DNA of 22,071 nt from JAVZJR01 sp964435235 (GTDB lineage Archaea > Micrarchaeota > Micrarchaeia > Anstonellales > Bilamarchaeaceae): the NCBI GenBank assembly GCA_964435235.1, contig CAYSXZ010000052.1, positions 1 through 22,071 of the forward strand, written 5' to 3'. A program made the position numbers and the translations under genes. The notes beneath the pieces are model-generated. The model was not told the origin of the DNA. It saw only the letters and a list, made by a program, of their open reading frames with translations, and did not search any database. Every line of letters begins with the position of its first letter. The stretch's first letter is position 1. This document shows, piece by piece, positions 8,086 through 14,754 of the stretch.

Positions 8086-8202
8086 CGCCCCGGCCGCGAT
8101 TTTCAGTTATATCTTTTACCTTTGAACGCGGATTCGTGGCTCCGCAAGCCACTGTCCTTTCTGTAACGCCACAAGCGTCTATCCAGGTTAGACTACCGGG
8201 GC
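8086..8202 (-). tRNA. tRNA-Arg (GCG) with two non-canonical introns
   Basis: On the minus strand acceptor GCCCCGG (8202-8196) pairs with CCGGGGC (8093-8087); discriminator G8086. The anticodon arm GTGGC-TTGCGGA-GCCAC (8152-8136) is perfect and gives GCG (8145-8143). The T-stem CCGCG (8131-8127) pairs with CGCGG (8098-8094). The T-loop TTCAAA/T is split by 21 nt (8120-8100). TTCA pairs with TGAA in the insert, with 3-nt bulges AAG and AAT on either side. This is a bulge-helix-bulge with one cut after each AA, at position 59/60. A second insert of 22-23 nt (about 8176-8154) lies between the D-stem and the anticodon stem. The triplet GAC occurs at both borders, so its exact ends are ambiguous, and I could not draw a bulge-helix-bulge there. 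Removing both gives about 73 nt. Confidence 0.85.
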
Positions 8203-8291
8203 TTCAACAGTATATTTAAATATATATACCATTTAAATAATTCTCCACATCTATTCAAGTTTTAAGCAATTGTTATGAGCAATTAGGTGGT
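8203..8291. promoter_or_regulatory. Divergent promoter region between tRNA-Arg/ppcA and the zinc-ribbon/translation operon
   Basis: Leftward, the minus strand has a long TATA track (TTTAAATGGTATATATATTT, 8218-8237) placed to start transcription near the tRNA 5' end at 8202. Rightward, ATTTAAATAA (8231-8240) could serve the zinc-ribbon gene, leaving about 30 nt of leader with AGGTGG at 8285-8290 as ribosome binding site. The two TATA-like elements overlap, so the promoters may compete. Confidence 0.55.
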
Positions 8292-8441
8292 ATGTTGAAG
8301 AGATGTATAAGTTGCGGCAGGAATACTAAAGAATTTGCAGAATTCCCATGTCCTAAGTGCGGGGAAAAGATAGTAAGATGCAATTATTGCAGAGAAAATA
8401 GAGTAGCGTATAAGTGCGGATGCGGATTTTCTGGTCCTTAA
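8292..8441 (+). CDS. Small double zinc-ribbon protein, HVO_2753-like
   Basis: 49 aa with four Cys pairs: CISCG, CPKCG, CNYC and CGCG, enough for two zinc sites. The spacing and the FSGP C-terminus resemble the haloarchaeal HVO_2753 zinc-finger family (CxxCG...CPxCG...RCxxC...CxxCGFxGP), which is also found next to the aEF1-beta gene. That neighbourhood is retained here: aEF1-beta starts 9 nt downstream. The family's molecular role is not settled; the context suggests a role linked to translation. ATG at 8292 is preceded by AGGTGG. Confidence 0.9.
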   Translation: MLKRCISCGRNTKEFAEFPCPKCGEKIVRCNYCRENRVAYKCGCGFSGP

Positions 8442-8450
8442 GGTGTTGGA

Positions 8451-8708
8451 ATGGCGGAATACAATGTTGCAGCAGAAGTAAAGATTTATGTCGATGAACC
8501 AAAGGCGTTGGACGATGTTAAGAAGAAGATAAGCAAGATAGCAAATGTTCGAGGATTTAAAGAAGAAGACGTCGGTTTCGGAATAAAGGCTCTTAAAGCA
8601 ACGATTCTTTTCGACGATTCAAAAGGAGGGACAGACGCTCTTGAGGAGAACATAAGAAAAATAGCGCACGTTAGTCAAGTAGAAGTTGAAAGCGTAACTA
8701 GGATATAG
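8451..8708 (+). CDS. ef1b: Translation elongation factor aEF-1 beta
   Basis: 85 aa, the typical size of archaeal EF-1 beta. It acts as guanine-nucleotide exchange factor for aEF-1 alpha, releasing GDP so that aminoacyl-tRNA delivery can continue. Family features are the ferredoxin-like fold pattern, GFGIKALKATILFDDSKGGT (typical AFGLKALKxxxxxxDxxGGTD) and the C-terminal HVSQVEVESVTRI. GGTG precedes the ATG at 8451. It lies 9 nt after the zinc-ribbon gene and 8 nt before rps13, so it is the second gene of a translation operon. Confidence 0.95.
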   Translation: MAEYNVAAEVKIYVDEPKALDDVKKKISKIANVRGFKEEDVGFGIKALKATILFDDSKGGTDALEENIRKIAHVSQVEVESVTRI

Positions 8709-8716
8709 GTGACATC

Positions 8717-9346
8717 ATGGGAGGAAAGAAGAAGATAAAACCAAAAAAGGAGGAAGAAACTGAGAAGCCGCAGAAAATAGCAAAACCTTTGCCTCCAAAA
8801 CCAGCAAAAAAAGTAGAGAAGACTGAGGAAGGGTTAAGAGGCATAGTTAGGATAGCTGGAAAGGATATAAGAGGAAGGCTTCCGCTCAGAAGGGCGCTAC
8901 TCATGATTAGGGGTTTTGGGCACACAATGTCTCGCGCTGCATCGTATGTGATAGAAAAAGAGCTCGGTTATAAACCAACGATGCGAGTTGGCGAGCTTTC
9001 AGACGAACAGGTTGAGAAGATAGACAAGATTCTATATAACCTTCACGATTATGGCATACCTTCTTATCTTATGAACAGGAGGGGGGATTTCGTTACCGGA
9101 AGAAATATGCATGTTATTATGAATGACCTTGCATTCGCATCTTCGCAGGATATAGAAAGGGAAAAGAAGCTCTACACCTGGAGGGGATACAGGCATGCAT
9201 ATGGAAAGAAGGTGAGGGGGCAGAGAACAAGAAACACAGGTAGAAAGGGAATGGCTGTAGGTGTTCTTAGAAAGGCAATACTTGAGCAGCAAAAAGCATC
9301 TGCAGGAAAAGCCGGTGCTGCACAGGCAGGAGAGGGAAAGAAATAA
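8717..9346 (+). CDS. rps13: Small-subunit ribosomal protein S13 (uS13)
   Basis: 209 aa. The conserved domain starts around residue 36 (EGLRGIVRIAGKDIRGRLPL) and contains the helix-turn segment ALLMIRGFGHTMSRAASYV. It ends with the basic RGQRTRNTGRKGMAVGV that contacts the head of the 30S subunit and the P-site tRNA. Archaeal S13 is commonly about 150-165 aa. Here there is an N-terminal tail of about 35 residues rich in Lys, Glu and Pro, and a C-terminal Ala/Gly/Lys tail. The ATG at 8717 follows GGTGA. First of the conserved archaeal cluster rps13-rps4-rps11-rpoD. Confidence 0.96.
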   Translation: MGGKKKIKPKKEEETEKPQKIAKPLPPKPAKKVEKTEEGLRGIVRIAGKDIRGRLPLRRALLMIRGFGHTMSRAASYVIEKELGYKPTMRVGELSDEQVEKIDKILYNLHDYGIPSYLMNRRGDFVTGRNMHVIMNDLAFASSQDIEREKKLYTWRGYRHAYGKKVRGQRTRNTGRKGMAVGVLRKAILEQQKASAGKAGAAQAGEGKK

Positions 9347-9374
9347 GGAAAATATTCGAAGCGGGTGAAGCTTG

Positions 9375-9947
9375 ATGGGAGATCCGAGAAAATTCAGAAA
9401 TAAGTTCGAAAGGCCAAAAAGGCTTTGGGACGAAGACAGAATAGCAGAGGATAAAGAGTTAAGGACGATATATGGTCTGAAGAATTCAAGCGAGGTTTGG
9501 AAGGCTGCTGCTAAATTGAAGAGGTACAGACGCGAAGCACGAAGGCTTCTGTCTCTTAGTGCTGAAGAGCGTGAAAAGGATGCGAATAAGATTCTTACAA
9601 AATTAACAAGGCTTGGGATAATGAAAAAAGGTGGCACTGTTGATGACATTCTCTCTCTTACTGTTAAAGACGTTCTTGAGAGGAGACTGCAGACTATAGT
9701 TGTGAGGAAAGGGCTTGCCAGAACGATGAGGCAAGCAAGACAACTCATAACGCACGGTTTCATATCGATAAATGGAAGAAAAATAACCATACCGGGCTAT
9801 ATTGTGGAATCTTCCGAAGAGGAAGGAATCTCTTATGCAAAACCATTCGACATAAATGCAGGCATAACGGCCCCAACGGAAGAAGGAGAAGAATCGAAAA
9901 AAGAGGCGAAGGATGAGGAGAGCGTTACAGAGGAAAAGAAAAGCTGA
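9375..9947 (+). CDS. rps4: Small-subunit ribosomal protein S4 (uS4)
   Basis: 190 aa from the ATG at 9375; an overlapping in-frame TTG at 9372 would add one residue. GGGTGA at 9363-9368 supports the ATG. It begins GDPRKFRNKFERPKRLWD, typical of archaeal S4. The S4 RNA-binding domain covers ERRLQTIVVRKGLARTMRQA, then RQLITHGFISINGRKITIPG (about 115-152). The last 30 residues form an acidic, charged tail (EEGEESKKEAKDEESVTEEK), longer than usual. It binds 16S rRNA early in 30S assembly. Confidence 0.96.
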   Translation: MGDPRKFRNKFERPKRLWDEDRIAEDKELRTIYGLKNSSEVWKAAAKLKRYRREARRLLSLSAEEREKDANKILTKLTRLGIMKKGGTVDDILSLTVKDVLERRLQTIVVRKGLARTMRQARQLITHGFISINGRKITIPGYIVESSEEEGISYAKPFDINAGITAPTEEGEESKKEAKDEESVTEEKKS

Positions 9948-9964
9948 TACTCGTGGTGATGTTT

Positions 9965-10471
9965 ATGAGCAATGGTAAAGAAGAAGCAAAGGAAGAAAAA
10001 ATAACACAACAAAAAACTGAAGCAAAGACAGAAGAAACAAAAGAGATACAAAAACCAATTGCAGCAGAGCAACAAAGGCAACCAAAAAAGATGAGGATTG
10101 GCGTTCTTAATGTATATTCTTCGAAGAACGATACTATAATAACCGCTACAGATCTAAGTGGGGCTGAGACACTTTCCTGGGCAAGTGGAGGGATGGTGGT
10201 TAAAGCCCATCGCGAAGAAGGGAGGCCGTATGCTGCCATGCAGGCTGCGCTCAAGGTTGTTAGCGCCATAAAAGAAAAGGGAATAACTCACGTTCATGTT
10301 AAGATACGCGCTCCTGGTGGGGTCGGGTCTAAAACACCTGGTAGTGGTGCGCAATCCGTAGTTAGAACAGTAGCGAGAAGCGGTATTAAGATAATAAAAA
10401 TAGAGGACGTAACCCCATTGCCCACAGACTCTATGAAGAGAAAGGGCGGAAGGAGAGGAAGAAGGGTGTAG
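9965..10471 (+). CDS. rps11: Small-subunit ribosomal protein S11 (uS11)
   Basis: 168 aa from the ATG at 9965. GTG codons at 9953/9956 and an ATG at 9959 are in frame, but the GGTGAT at 9955-9960 then acts as ribosome binding site for 9965. The conserved domain runs from about residue 43 (MRIGVLNVYSSKNDTIITAT) and includes GGMVVKAHREEGRPYAAMQA. The diagnostic C-terminus is GGVGSKTPGSGAQSVVRTVA and TDSMKRKGGRRGRRV. The first 40 residues are a Lys/Glu/Gln-rich extension not found in most archaeal S11 (usually about 130 aa). S11 lies near the decoding-site/mRNA exit region of the 30S platform. Confidence 0.96.
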   Translation: MSNGKEEAKEEKITQQKTEAKTEETKEIQKPIAAEQQRQPKKMRIGVLNVYSSKNDTIITATDLSGAETLSWASGGMVVKAHREEGRPYAAMQAALKVVSAIKEKGITHVHVKIRAPGGVGSKTPGSGAQSVVRTVARSGIKIIKIEDVTPLPTDSMKRKGGRRGRRV

Positions 10472-10483
10472 CTGGTTGATGGT

Positions 10484-11068
10484 ATGGATCTGATATTAGA
10501 AAAAAAACATGAGAATAGGATAGAATTTGCTGCAACCGGCATAAGTGCAAGCCTTGCAAATCTTATTAGGAGATATGTAATAGCTCGAATTCCTGTTCTT
10601 GCAATAGATAAAATAACTGTTTACGAGAATACGTCATCTTTTTGGGACGAGTATATTGCGCATAGGGTTGGACTCATGCCAATAGTTACACCAAAGAAGC
10701 TGCCAAAAAATACGGAGATAATATTTACACTGGATGCTGAAGGGCCGAAGGTTGTTTATTCAGGAGATCTTAAATGCGCGGATGAAGAAATAAAAATGGC
10801 AAAGGAAAATATACCATTAATAACTCTTGCGCAAAACCAAAGAATTAAGCTGGAAGGTTCTGCTGTCCTCGGTATTGCAGCGAGGCATGCGAAATTCCAG
10901 GCAGGACTTTTGAGTTATGGAATACAAGATGGTAAGTTCAAGTTCTTCGTAGAGAGCTTCTTTAACATGCCTCCAGCAGAACTTATAGAGCGCGGATGCG
11001 ACGAGATTCTTAATGATTTAGATAAGATTGAAAAAGCCATCTCTCCAAAGAAGAAAAAGGAGAAGTAA
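10484..11068 (+). CDS. rpoD: DNA-directed RNA polymerase subunit D (Rpo3)
   Basis: 194 aa. With subunit L it nucleates assembly of archaeal RNA polymerase, like the bacterial alpha N-terminal domain. Visible hallmarks are the dimerisation segment GISASLANLIRRYVIARIPV, then IDKITVYENTSSFWDEYIAHRVGLMPI, split here as IDKITVYENTS and EYIAHRVGLMPI. The closing half contains LGIAARHAKFQAGLLSYGIQ (family: EAxLGxGxxHAKWQxA). There is no Cys-rich [Fe-S] insertion: only isolated Cys residues occur, so this is the cluster-free form. ATG at 10484, 12 nt after rps11; last protein gene of the operon and followed by tRNA-Leu. Confidence 0.96.
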   Translation: MDLILEKKHENRIEFAATGISASLANLIRRYVIARIPVLAIDKITVYENTSSFWDEYIAHRVGLMPIVTPKKLPKNTEIIFTLDAEGPKVVYSGDLKCADEEIKMAKENIPLITLAQNQRIKLEGSAVLGIAARHAKFQAGLLSYGIQDGKFKFFVESFFNMPPAELIERGCDEILNDLDKIEKAISPKKKKEK

Positions 11069-11128
11069 AAAAGAGTAATATAACTATCATAGAAAAACCT
11101 AAGTAGTCCTTATGTGCGGGCTTTATGT

Positions 11129-11238
11129 GCAGGGGTGGCGGAGTTTTCTGTAAAGTGCAGAAATCGCAATGGTCAAACGCGCTAGCTTGAGGGGCTAGTG
11201 ACTTAGTGTCTTCAAGAGTTCGAATCTCTTCCCCTGCA
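11129..11238 (+). tRNA. tRNA-Leu (GAG) with a D-loop intron
   Basis: Acceptor GCAGGGG (11129-11135) pairs with CCCCTGC (11231-11237); discriminator A11238; no CCA. Anticodon arm CTAGC-TTGAGGG-GCTAG (11182-11198) gives GAG at 11189-11191. The 15-nt variable arm (11199-11213) with a GAC/GTC stem is the class II arm of tRNA-Leu. T-arm AAGAG-TTCGAAT-CTCTT. A 26-nt insert (11144-11169) splits the D-loop. GCGG (11138-11141) pairs with TCGC (11164-11167, one G-T), with bulges AGT and AAT. An inner 6-bp hairpin TTTCTG/CAGAAA completes the shape. Excision gives D-arm GCG-GAGTGGTCAAA-CGC and a normal 84-nt tRNA. A tRNA-Leu in the same gene neighbourhood is known from the haloarchaeal S9 operon. Confidence 0.88.
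11144..11169 (+). other. Predicted 26-nt intron in tRNA-Leu at position 15/16
   Basis: The central 4-bp helix, two 3-nt bulges and an inner 6-bp stem with loop TAAAGTG can be drawn; no outer helix beyond the central one is evident. This is the relaxed kind of bulge-helix-bulge. The ends are inferred from the fold and from the consensus D-loop left after excision. Confidence 0.75.
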
Positions 11239-11247
11239 CTTCATTTA

Positions 11248-12084
11248 CTAGAGAAAATTACCTATAAGTCCAAGGAACGAATAGACTATTCCTTCAAATA
11301 TAGGAAAGATGAGCACACCATTATTTGTAGCTTTGATATCCGCAATGATGTTGGAGCGTACATCGACAATTACTTCTTTATCTTCACGGATAATCGGGCT
11401 TGCAAGGGACGTAACAGTTATTTTTGTTTTTGTGATCTCCTCTTCTTCCCCAGCCACCTCGTAATATATCGTTTTAGAGCTTCTTGCAGGAACAAACACT
11501 GCTCTTTCAAATTCCCATCTCTTCGGACCCTTTGCTTCTATCTGAAAAGCATCTCCAGTAGAACCCTTGTTTGTTATTGTTATACTAAATATCGCTGGTT
11601 GTCCGACACCGGTTCTTATATACGTTGGGCTGATCCCTATATCAACAACATTATGGCTGATAGTGATCTTTGTACGGAACGTTACATTATCGAGTTTTTC
11701 TCCATAATCTTCGTCCACTAAGGTTATCTCCGAATAATATTCTCCTTCCGCAGCGTTCGGATCTGCGGTTATCATGACCTGAAGCGGTTTGTATAACTTG
11801 CTATTCTCGCCTTTCCATTTTTCCGGAACAGATGTCACAATAGCCATATCATATAACCCACCTGTTCCGTATATGCCACCGGTTTTTACCTCCGGTTCCA
11901 CAACAATTGATATTGTTTGGCCGGGCCCCATTACGCCGAGGTCTACAACATCACCATTATTTATCTCCTTTTCAACAGGCGAAACAACAGTTATGGCGCA
12001 TGCTGCACTAAAAAGCAAGAGGAAAAATACAAATGATTTGTACCTCATGGCATTATTTTTACGATTAGAATTATAAACTTTCAC
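11248..12084 (-). CDS. Secreted or membrane-anchored Ig-like domain protein
   Basis: 278 aa if it starts at the GTG at 12084, which overlaps the HerA stop codon (shared GTGA) and suggests translational coupling. An ATG at 12048 gives 266 aa with a more compact signal peptide (MRYKSFVFFLLLFSAACA). After the signal come two beta-rich segments. The second (about residues 150-245, IGISPTYIRTGVGQPAIFSI then TNKGSTGDAFQIEAKGP) resembles the CARDB/NEW3 Ig-like fold seen in archaeal surface proteins. The last 25 residues (GVLIFPIFEGIVYSFLGLIG) are a C-terminal hydrophobic anchor. A surface or envelope role is inferred; no enzymatic motif is visible. Its place in an operon with HerA and an EndA-like gene is unexplained. 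Confidence 0.75.
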   Translation of the reverse strand: MKVYNSNRKNNAMRYKSFVFFLLLFSAACAITVVSPVEKEINNGDVVDLGVMGPGQTISIVVEPEVKTGGIYGTGGLYDMAIVTSVPEKWKGENSKLYKPLQVMITADPNAAEGEYYSEITLVDEDYGEKLDNVTFRTKITISHNVVDIGISPTYIRTGVGQPAIFSITITNKGSTGDAFQIEAKGPKRWEFERAVFVPARSSKTIYYEVAGEEEEITKTKITVTSLASPIIREDKEVIVDVRSNIIADIKATNNGVLIFPIFEGIVYSFLGLIGNFL

Positions 12085-13601
12085 AAAAACGCTTCTACTC
12101 CTTCCTCTTTCTTCCTTTCGTTATTTTCAAACTCTATGGCCTGCTCATGAAGGGGCTTCCCTTTCTCCCGTTTTTCAGATTTTCTTTTTCTTACTTTTAT
12201 AAAGGTTGGATAATTAACTGCCTCTCCAACTATTATCGCCTCTCCGACCTTTAGACCGGTTATGCTTTTGGTGATGCGTGCGTCTATTCCCTCTGAGCTC
12301 ATTTGGATATGCTCAAGATCGTTTGGATTTGTTATTCTCATTATAATATGAGTATTGCATTGGCTAAGTGCAGTTGTAGATAAATTTACTGGCCGCTGAC
12401 TTATCAGACAGAGTGATGCACCAAACTTTCTTCCCTCTCTTGCGATGGTTTCTATCACGCTTCTTGATATTGCCTCAGATGCTTCAGCATTTTCGCGAGC
12501 AAAATTATGCGCTTCTTCTATAACAAGCACAAATGGGGGTATTCTCTCCTTTTTTCTTAATTTGAAAAGTTTTCTTGCAAACAGCGAGACTAATATCTGC
12601 TTTTTTCTGAGATCGTCTATAGTGCTGAAATCGAGAATAAGCAAATGTCCTGGTTTTACATCCGAAATTAGTCTCGGGTTTTCTTTATTAGTAGTTATAA
12701 ATCTAAGTGCATTCAGGCTTCCAAGTGCTCTTTTCAACGCTGTCTTAGATTTTGCATCTCCTGTTTTTTTACTCAAATCTATAGCTTCTGCGAGCTCTTT
12801 TATGGAATAGTATTTGTCTCCTGATTTTTTCTTTTTGTTTCTGAGTGTATTGAGAGCATCGCTTAAAACTTCTCTCTGCACTGGGGAGAGATTCGGGAGC
12901 CATTCCTGCATGTACGCTGTGGGTATCTTTTTTAACGGAACCATTATACTTTTGCCATCAACAACCTTAGTTGCTGCGCCATACCTCTGGTCGTACTTAA
13001 ATCCGAGATACTCTCCATGGATGTCGACAACAACTACAGCTATCCTTCCTTTCTCTTTTGGCCTATCTAACAACTCCTCTAGTATGATGCTCATAAGATA
13101 ACTTTTCCCTGCACCAGACATTGCAAGTATTGCTGCGTGTTTCTGAAAAAGTCTCGTCATGCTAATGGATGCTTTTACATCGTGATGCTCTATACTACCA
13201 AGTTCCAATTCACCGTCTTCGAAGCCGAGAAATTTCTTAAGCGTCTCTGGTTCAGCATCGAACACGTCGCTTCCGGGTGAGGGCGGTATAAATGAGCGAA
13301 CGAAGCTTCCATCTTTGAAGCATCCGAGCAATCGTACATTTGCTATCGAATATTCCCATGAATCCAAAGGAAACTTCTCATTTATGCTTCCGCTACGCTC
13401 ATACTCTGCCACGCTCTCCGCTCTTTCAAAATATCTATTAGATTTAACGATTTCAGAGACATAACCGAAAAATCTCTGCTCACTGCCGTCGACTTCTACG
13501 TACTGGCCCTTCTTAACTTGAGGATTATCGATAACAAAAAGAAATTCAGTTGTTGATGGGGTGTTTTCACTCGTTATAATCTTTCCGAGCTTTCTTTTCA
13601 T
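12081..13601 (-). CDS. herA: HerA-type bipolar DNA helicase/translocase ATPase
   Basis: 506 aa from the ATG at 13601; an in-frame GTG at 13610 lacks a ribosome binding site, while AAGTGAT precedes the ATG. The N-terminal 110 residues form a HAS-barrel-like beta domain (KGQYVEVDGSEQRFFGYVSE). Walker A is LAMSGAGKSYL (159-169), followed by DIHGEY (193-198), the Walker B strand VLVIEEAHNF (358-367), and a downstream ISRSVIETIAREGRKFG arginine-finger region. HerA is a hexameric dsDNA translocase that works with NurA, Mre11 and Rad50 in end resection in archaea. None of these partners is next to it here. The partner role is therefore inferred from the family only; a FtsK-HerA relative with another job is possible. 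Confidence 0.88.
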   Translation of the reverse strand: MKRKLGKIITSENTPSTTEFLFVIDNPQVKKGQYVEVDGSEQRFFGYVSEIVKSNRYFERAESVAEYERSGSINEKFPLDSWEYSIANVRLLGCFKDGSFVRSFIPPSPGSDVFDAEPETLKKFLGFEDGELELGSIEHHDVKASISMTRLFQKHAAILAMSGAGKSYLMSIILEELLDRPKEKGRIAVVVVDIHGEYLGFKYDQRYGAATKVVDGKSIMVPLKKIPTAYMQEWLPNLSPVQREVLSDALNTLRNKKKKSGDKYYSIKELAEAIDLSKKTGDAKSKTALKRALGSLNALRFITTNKENPRLISDVKPGHLLILDFSTIDDLRKKQILVSLFARKLFKLRKKERIPPFVLVIEEAHNFARENAEASEAISRSVIETIAREGRKFGASLCLISQRPVNLSTTALSQCNTHIIMRITNPNDLEHIQMSSEGIDARITKSITGLKVGEAIIVGEAVNYPTFIKVRKRKSEKREKGKPLHEQAIEFENNERKKEEGVEAFL

Positions 13602-13627
13602 AAAAATCACTTCTTGGAGTCGACTTC

Positions 13628-14140
13628 CTATTCGAAATTAATTTTACCAAGCTTTAAGAATGTTGGTTCTTCTCTGTTTTTGTCTAACTCTGCTATAACA
13701 ATTTCCTTTCTAAGTCTTCCGGCAAACTCTACCATGTTAACAAGCTCTTTAGTGCCAGCTTTCCACTTTTCATCGACAACATAAATCAGCGTATACGTTC
13801 TATCCTCACCAGGTCGGAAACCCTTTCTATAAAGCCTTAAATACGGCGAACCGTCAAGACTTGGTTTTGCTATGTATCCTTCCTCTCGAAGATATTTCAG
13901 CACGCGATACTGGTTTTCTGCAAGCTTATTTTTTTTCTTAGCAAGTTTCATTAGCTTCTCAAACTCGATTGGGATAACTCTCCGTTCCGAAAAGAATGCG
14001 GCTTCTAGGAATGTTATTCTGTTTTCTTTTCCATCTTCACTTTCCACTCCTCCGCCGAGGCTTCTAAGCTTAAGGATAAGCTTTTGATCGCGAATAATAA
14101 GCCCCTCTTTCTTAATCTCAATATCTTCCATCTTCTCCAT
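13628..14140 (-). CDS. EndA-family tRNA-splicing endonuclease subunit, catalytic His replaced
   Basis: 170 aa, close to the 179 aa of the Methanocaldococcus enzyme, and alignable along its length by eye. The N-terminal domain contains ITFLEAAFFSERR and FEKLMKLAKK. The nuclease domain contains YRVLKYLREEGYIAKPSL, PYLRLYRKG and LVNMVEFAGRLRKEIVIAEL. The family cleaves bulge-helix-bulge introns with a Tyr-His-Lys triad. Tyr (104) and Lys (145) can be placed, but the His position holds Arg114 (GEDRTYTLI versus the usual HSxYLV). It may be a structural subunit of a heterotetramer or an unusual catalytic form. A TATA box (minus-strand TTTTTTTAAAAG) about 27 nt before the ATG suggests a leaderless transcript. 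HerA starts 26 nt downstream. Confidence 0.8.
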   Translation of the reverse strand: MEKMEDIEIKKEGLIIRDQKLILKLRSLGGGVESEDGKENRITFLEAAFFSERRVIPIEFEKLMKLAKKKNKLAENQYRVLKYLREEGYIAKPSLDGSPYLRLYRKGFRPGEDRTYTLIYVVDEKWKAGTKELVNMVEFAGRLRKEIVIAELDKNREEPTFLKLGKINFE

Positions 14141-14220
14141 GATTTGTTTATAGACTAATCTTTTAAAAAAAGGTACGCCTCCAAATGTGCTTTAAACCTT
14201 TCGTCGATATTAATCTATAT
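14141..14220. promoter_or_regulatory. Divergent promoters, both apparently leaderless
   Basis: Leftward, TTTTTTTAAAAG on the minus strand (14162-14173) lies about 27 nt before the EndA-like ATG at 14140. Rightward, CTTTAAACC (14190-14198) lies about 27 nt before the ATG at 14221. Both spacings put the transcription start on the A of the ATG, and neither gene has an obvious ribosome binding site. Confidence 0.6.
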
Positions 14221-14736
14221 ATGACAAAATTATCAATGCTCGGCCTTGTGCTTCTTGCTGCACTGCTTATCGGCTCCACTATGGTCGGTGTTATAACTCT
14301 TAACGAACTCTACAAAAACACCGCACCTAAATCATGCGAGGAGTTTCTGGCCTGCAGCAATTTCATCTGGCTACCGAAGAACGTATCCAATCTTCTATAC
14401 GGGGATAGGATTAACCTTCATTTCCACATGGTCAACGGACATGAGATATCGGTGAATGGCATTGTTGAGAAAGGCGCAATAAAGCATCTGAAATGCGGAA
14501 GGGCGGCCGATTACGATTTTGAGGTATGGATGAGCGATGTTAATGCCATACAGCTTGCGACTTCCACAAAACCGATAACCACTTTCGTAACGCTCTGGAG
14601 AGCCGGCCAGATAAAGGTACAGCCTAACGGCAAGGAGAACGAAAGGAAACTCGCTTATGCAGACCAGTTGGTGGCGCAGGATAATGAACCTGTTCCTGAA
14701 TGGATAAGAAATATCTTTCGTAGGTATATAGAATGA
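14221..14736 (+). CDS. Single-pass membrane protein of unknown function
   Basis: 171 aa from the ATG at 14221; an upstream in-frame ATG at 14185 lies in the promoter and is less likely. Residues about 5-27 (LSMLGLVLLAALLIGSTMVG) form one membrane helix or uncleaved signal, followed by a roughly 140-aa soluble domain. That domain has two close Cys residues (SCEEFLAC) and a third (LKCGR), and alternating beta strands in the middle. It ends amphipathic and basic (WIRNIFRRYIE). I do not recognise the family. The MagIII-like glycosylase starts 18 nt downstream, so both are probably on one transcript. Confidence 0.75.
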   Translation: MTKLSMLGLVLLAALLIGSTMVGVITLNELYKNTAPKSCEEFLACSNFIWLPKNVSNLLYGDRINLHFHMVNGHEISVNGIVEKGAIKHLKCGRAADYDFEVWMSDVNAIQLATSTKPITTFVTLWRAGQIKVQPNGKENERKLAYADQLVAQDNEPVPEWIRNIFRRYIE

Positions 14737-14754
14737 TGGCGCAGGTGAACTAGG

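Noticed and set aside
9032..9790. Long minus-strand open frame opposite S13/S4
   Set aside because: It is the antisense shadow of two well-identified ribosomal protein genes, with low-complexity Ser/Leu/Phe composition.
10484..11068. Iron-sulfur domain in RpoD
   Set aside because: Only two isolated Cys residues are present; the insertion that carries the cluster in some archaea is missing.
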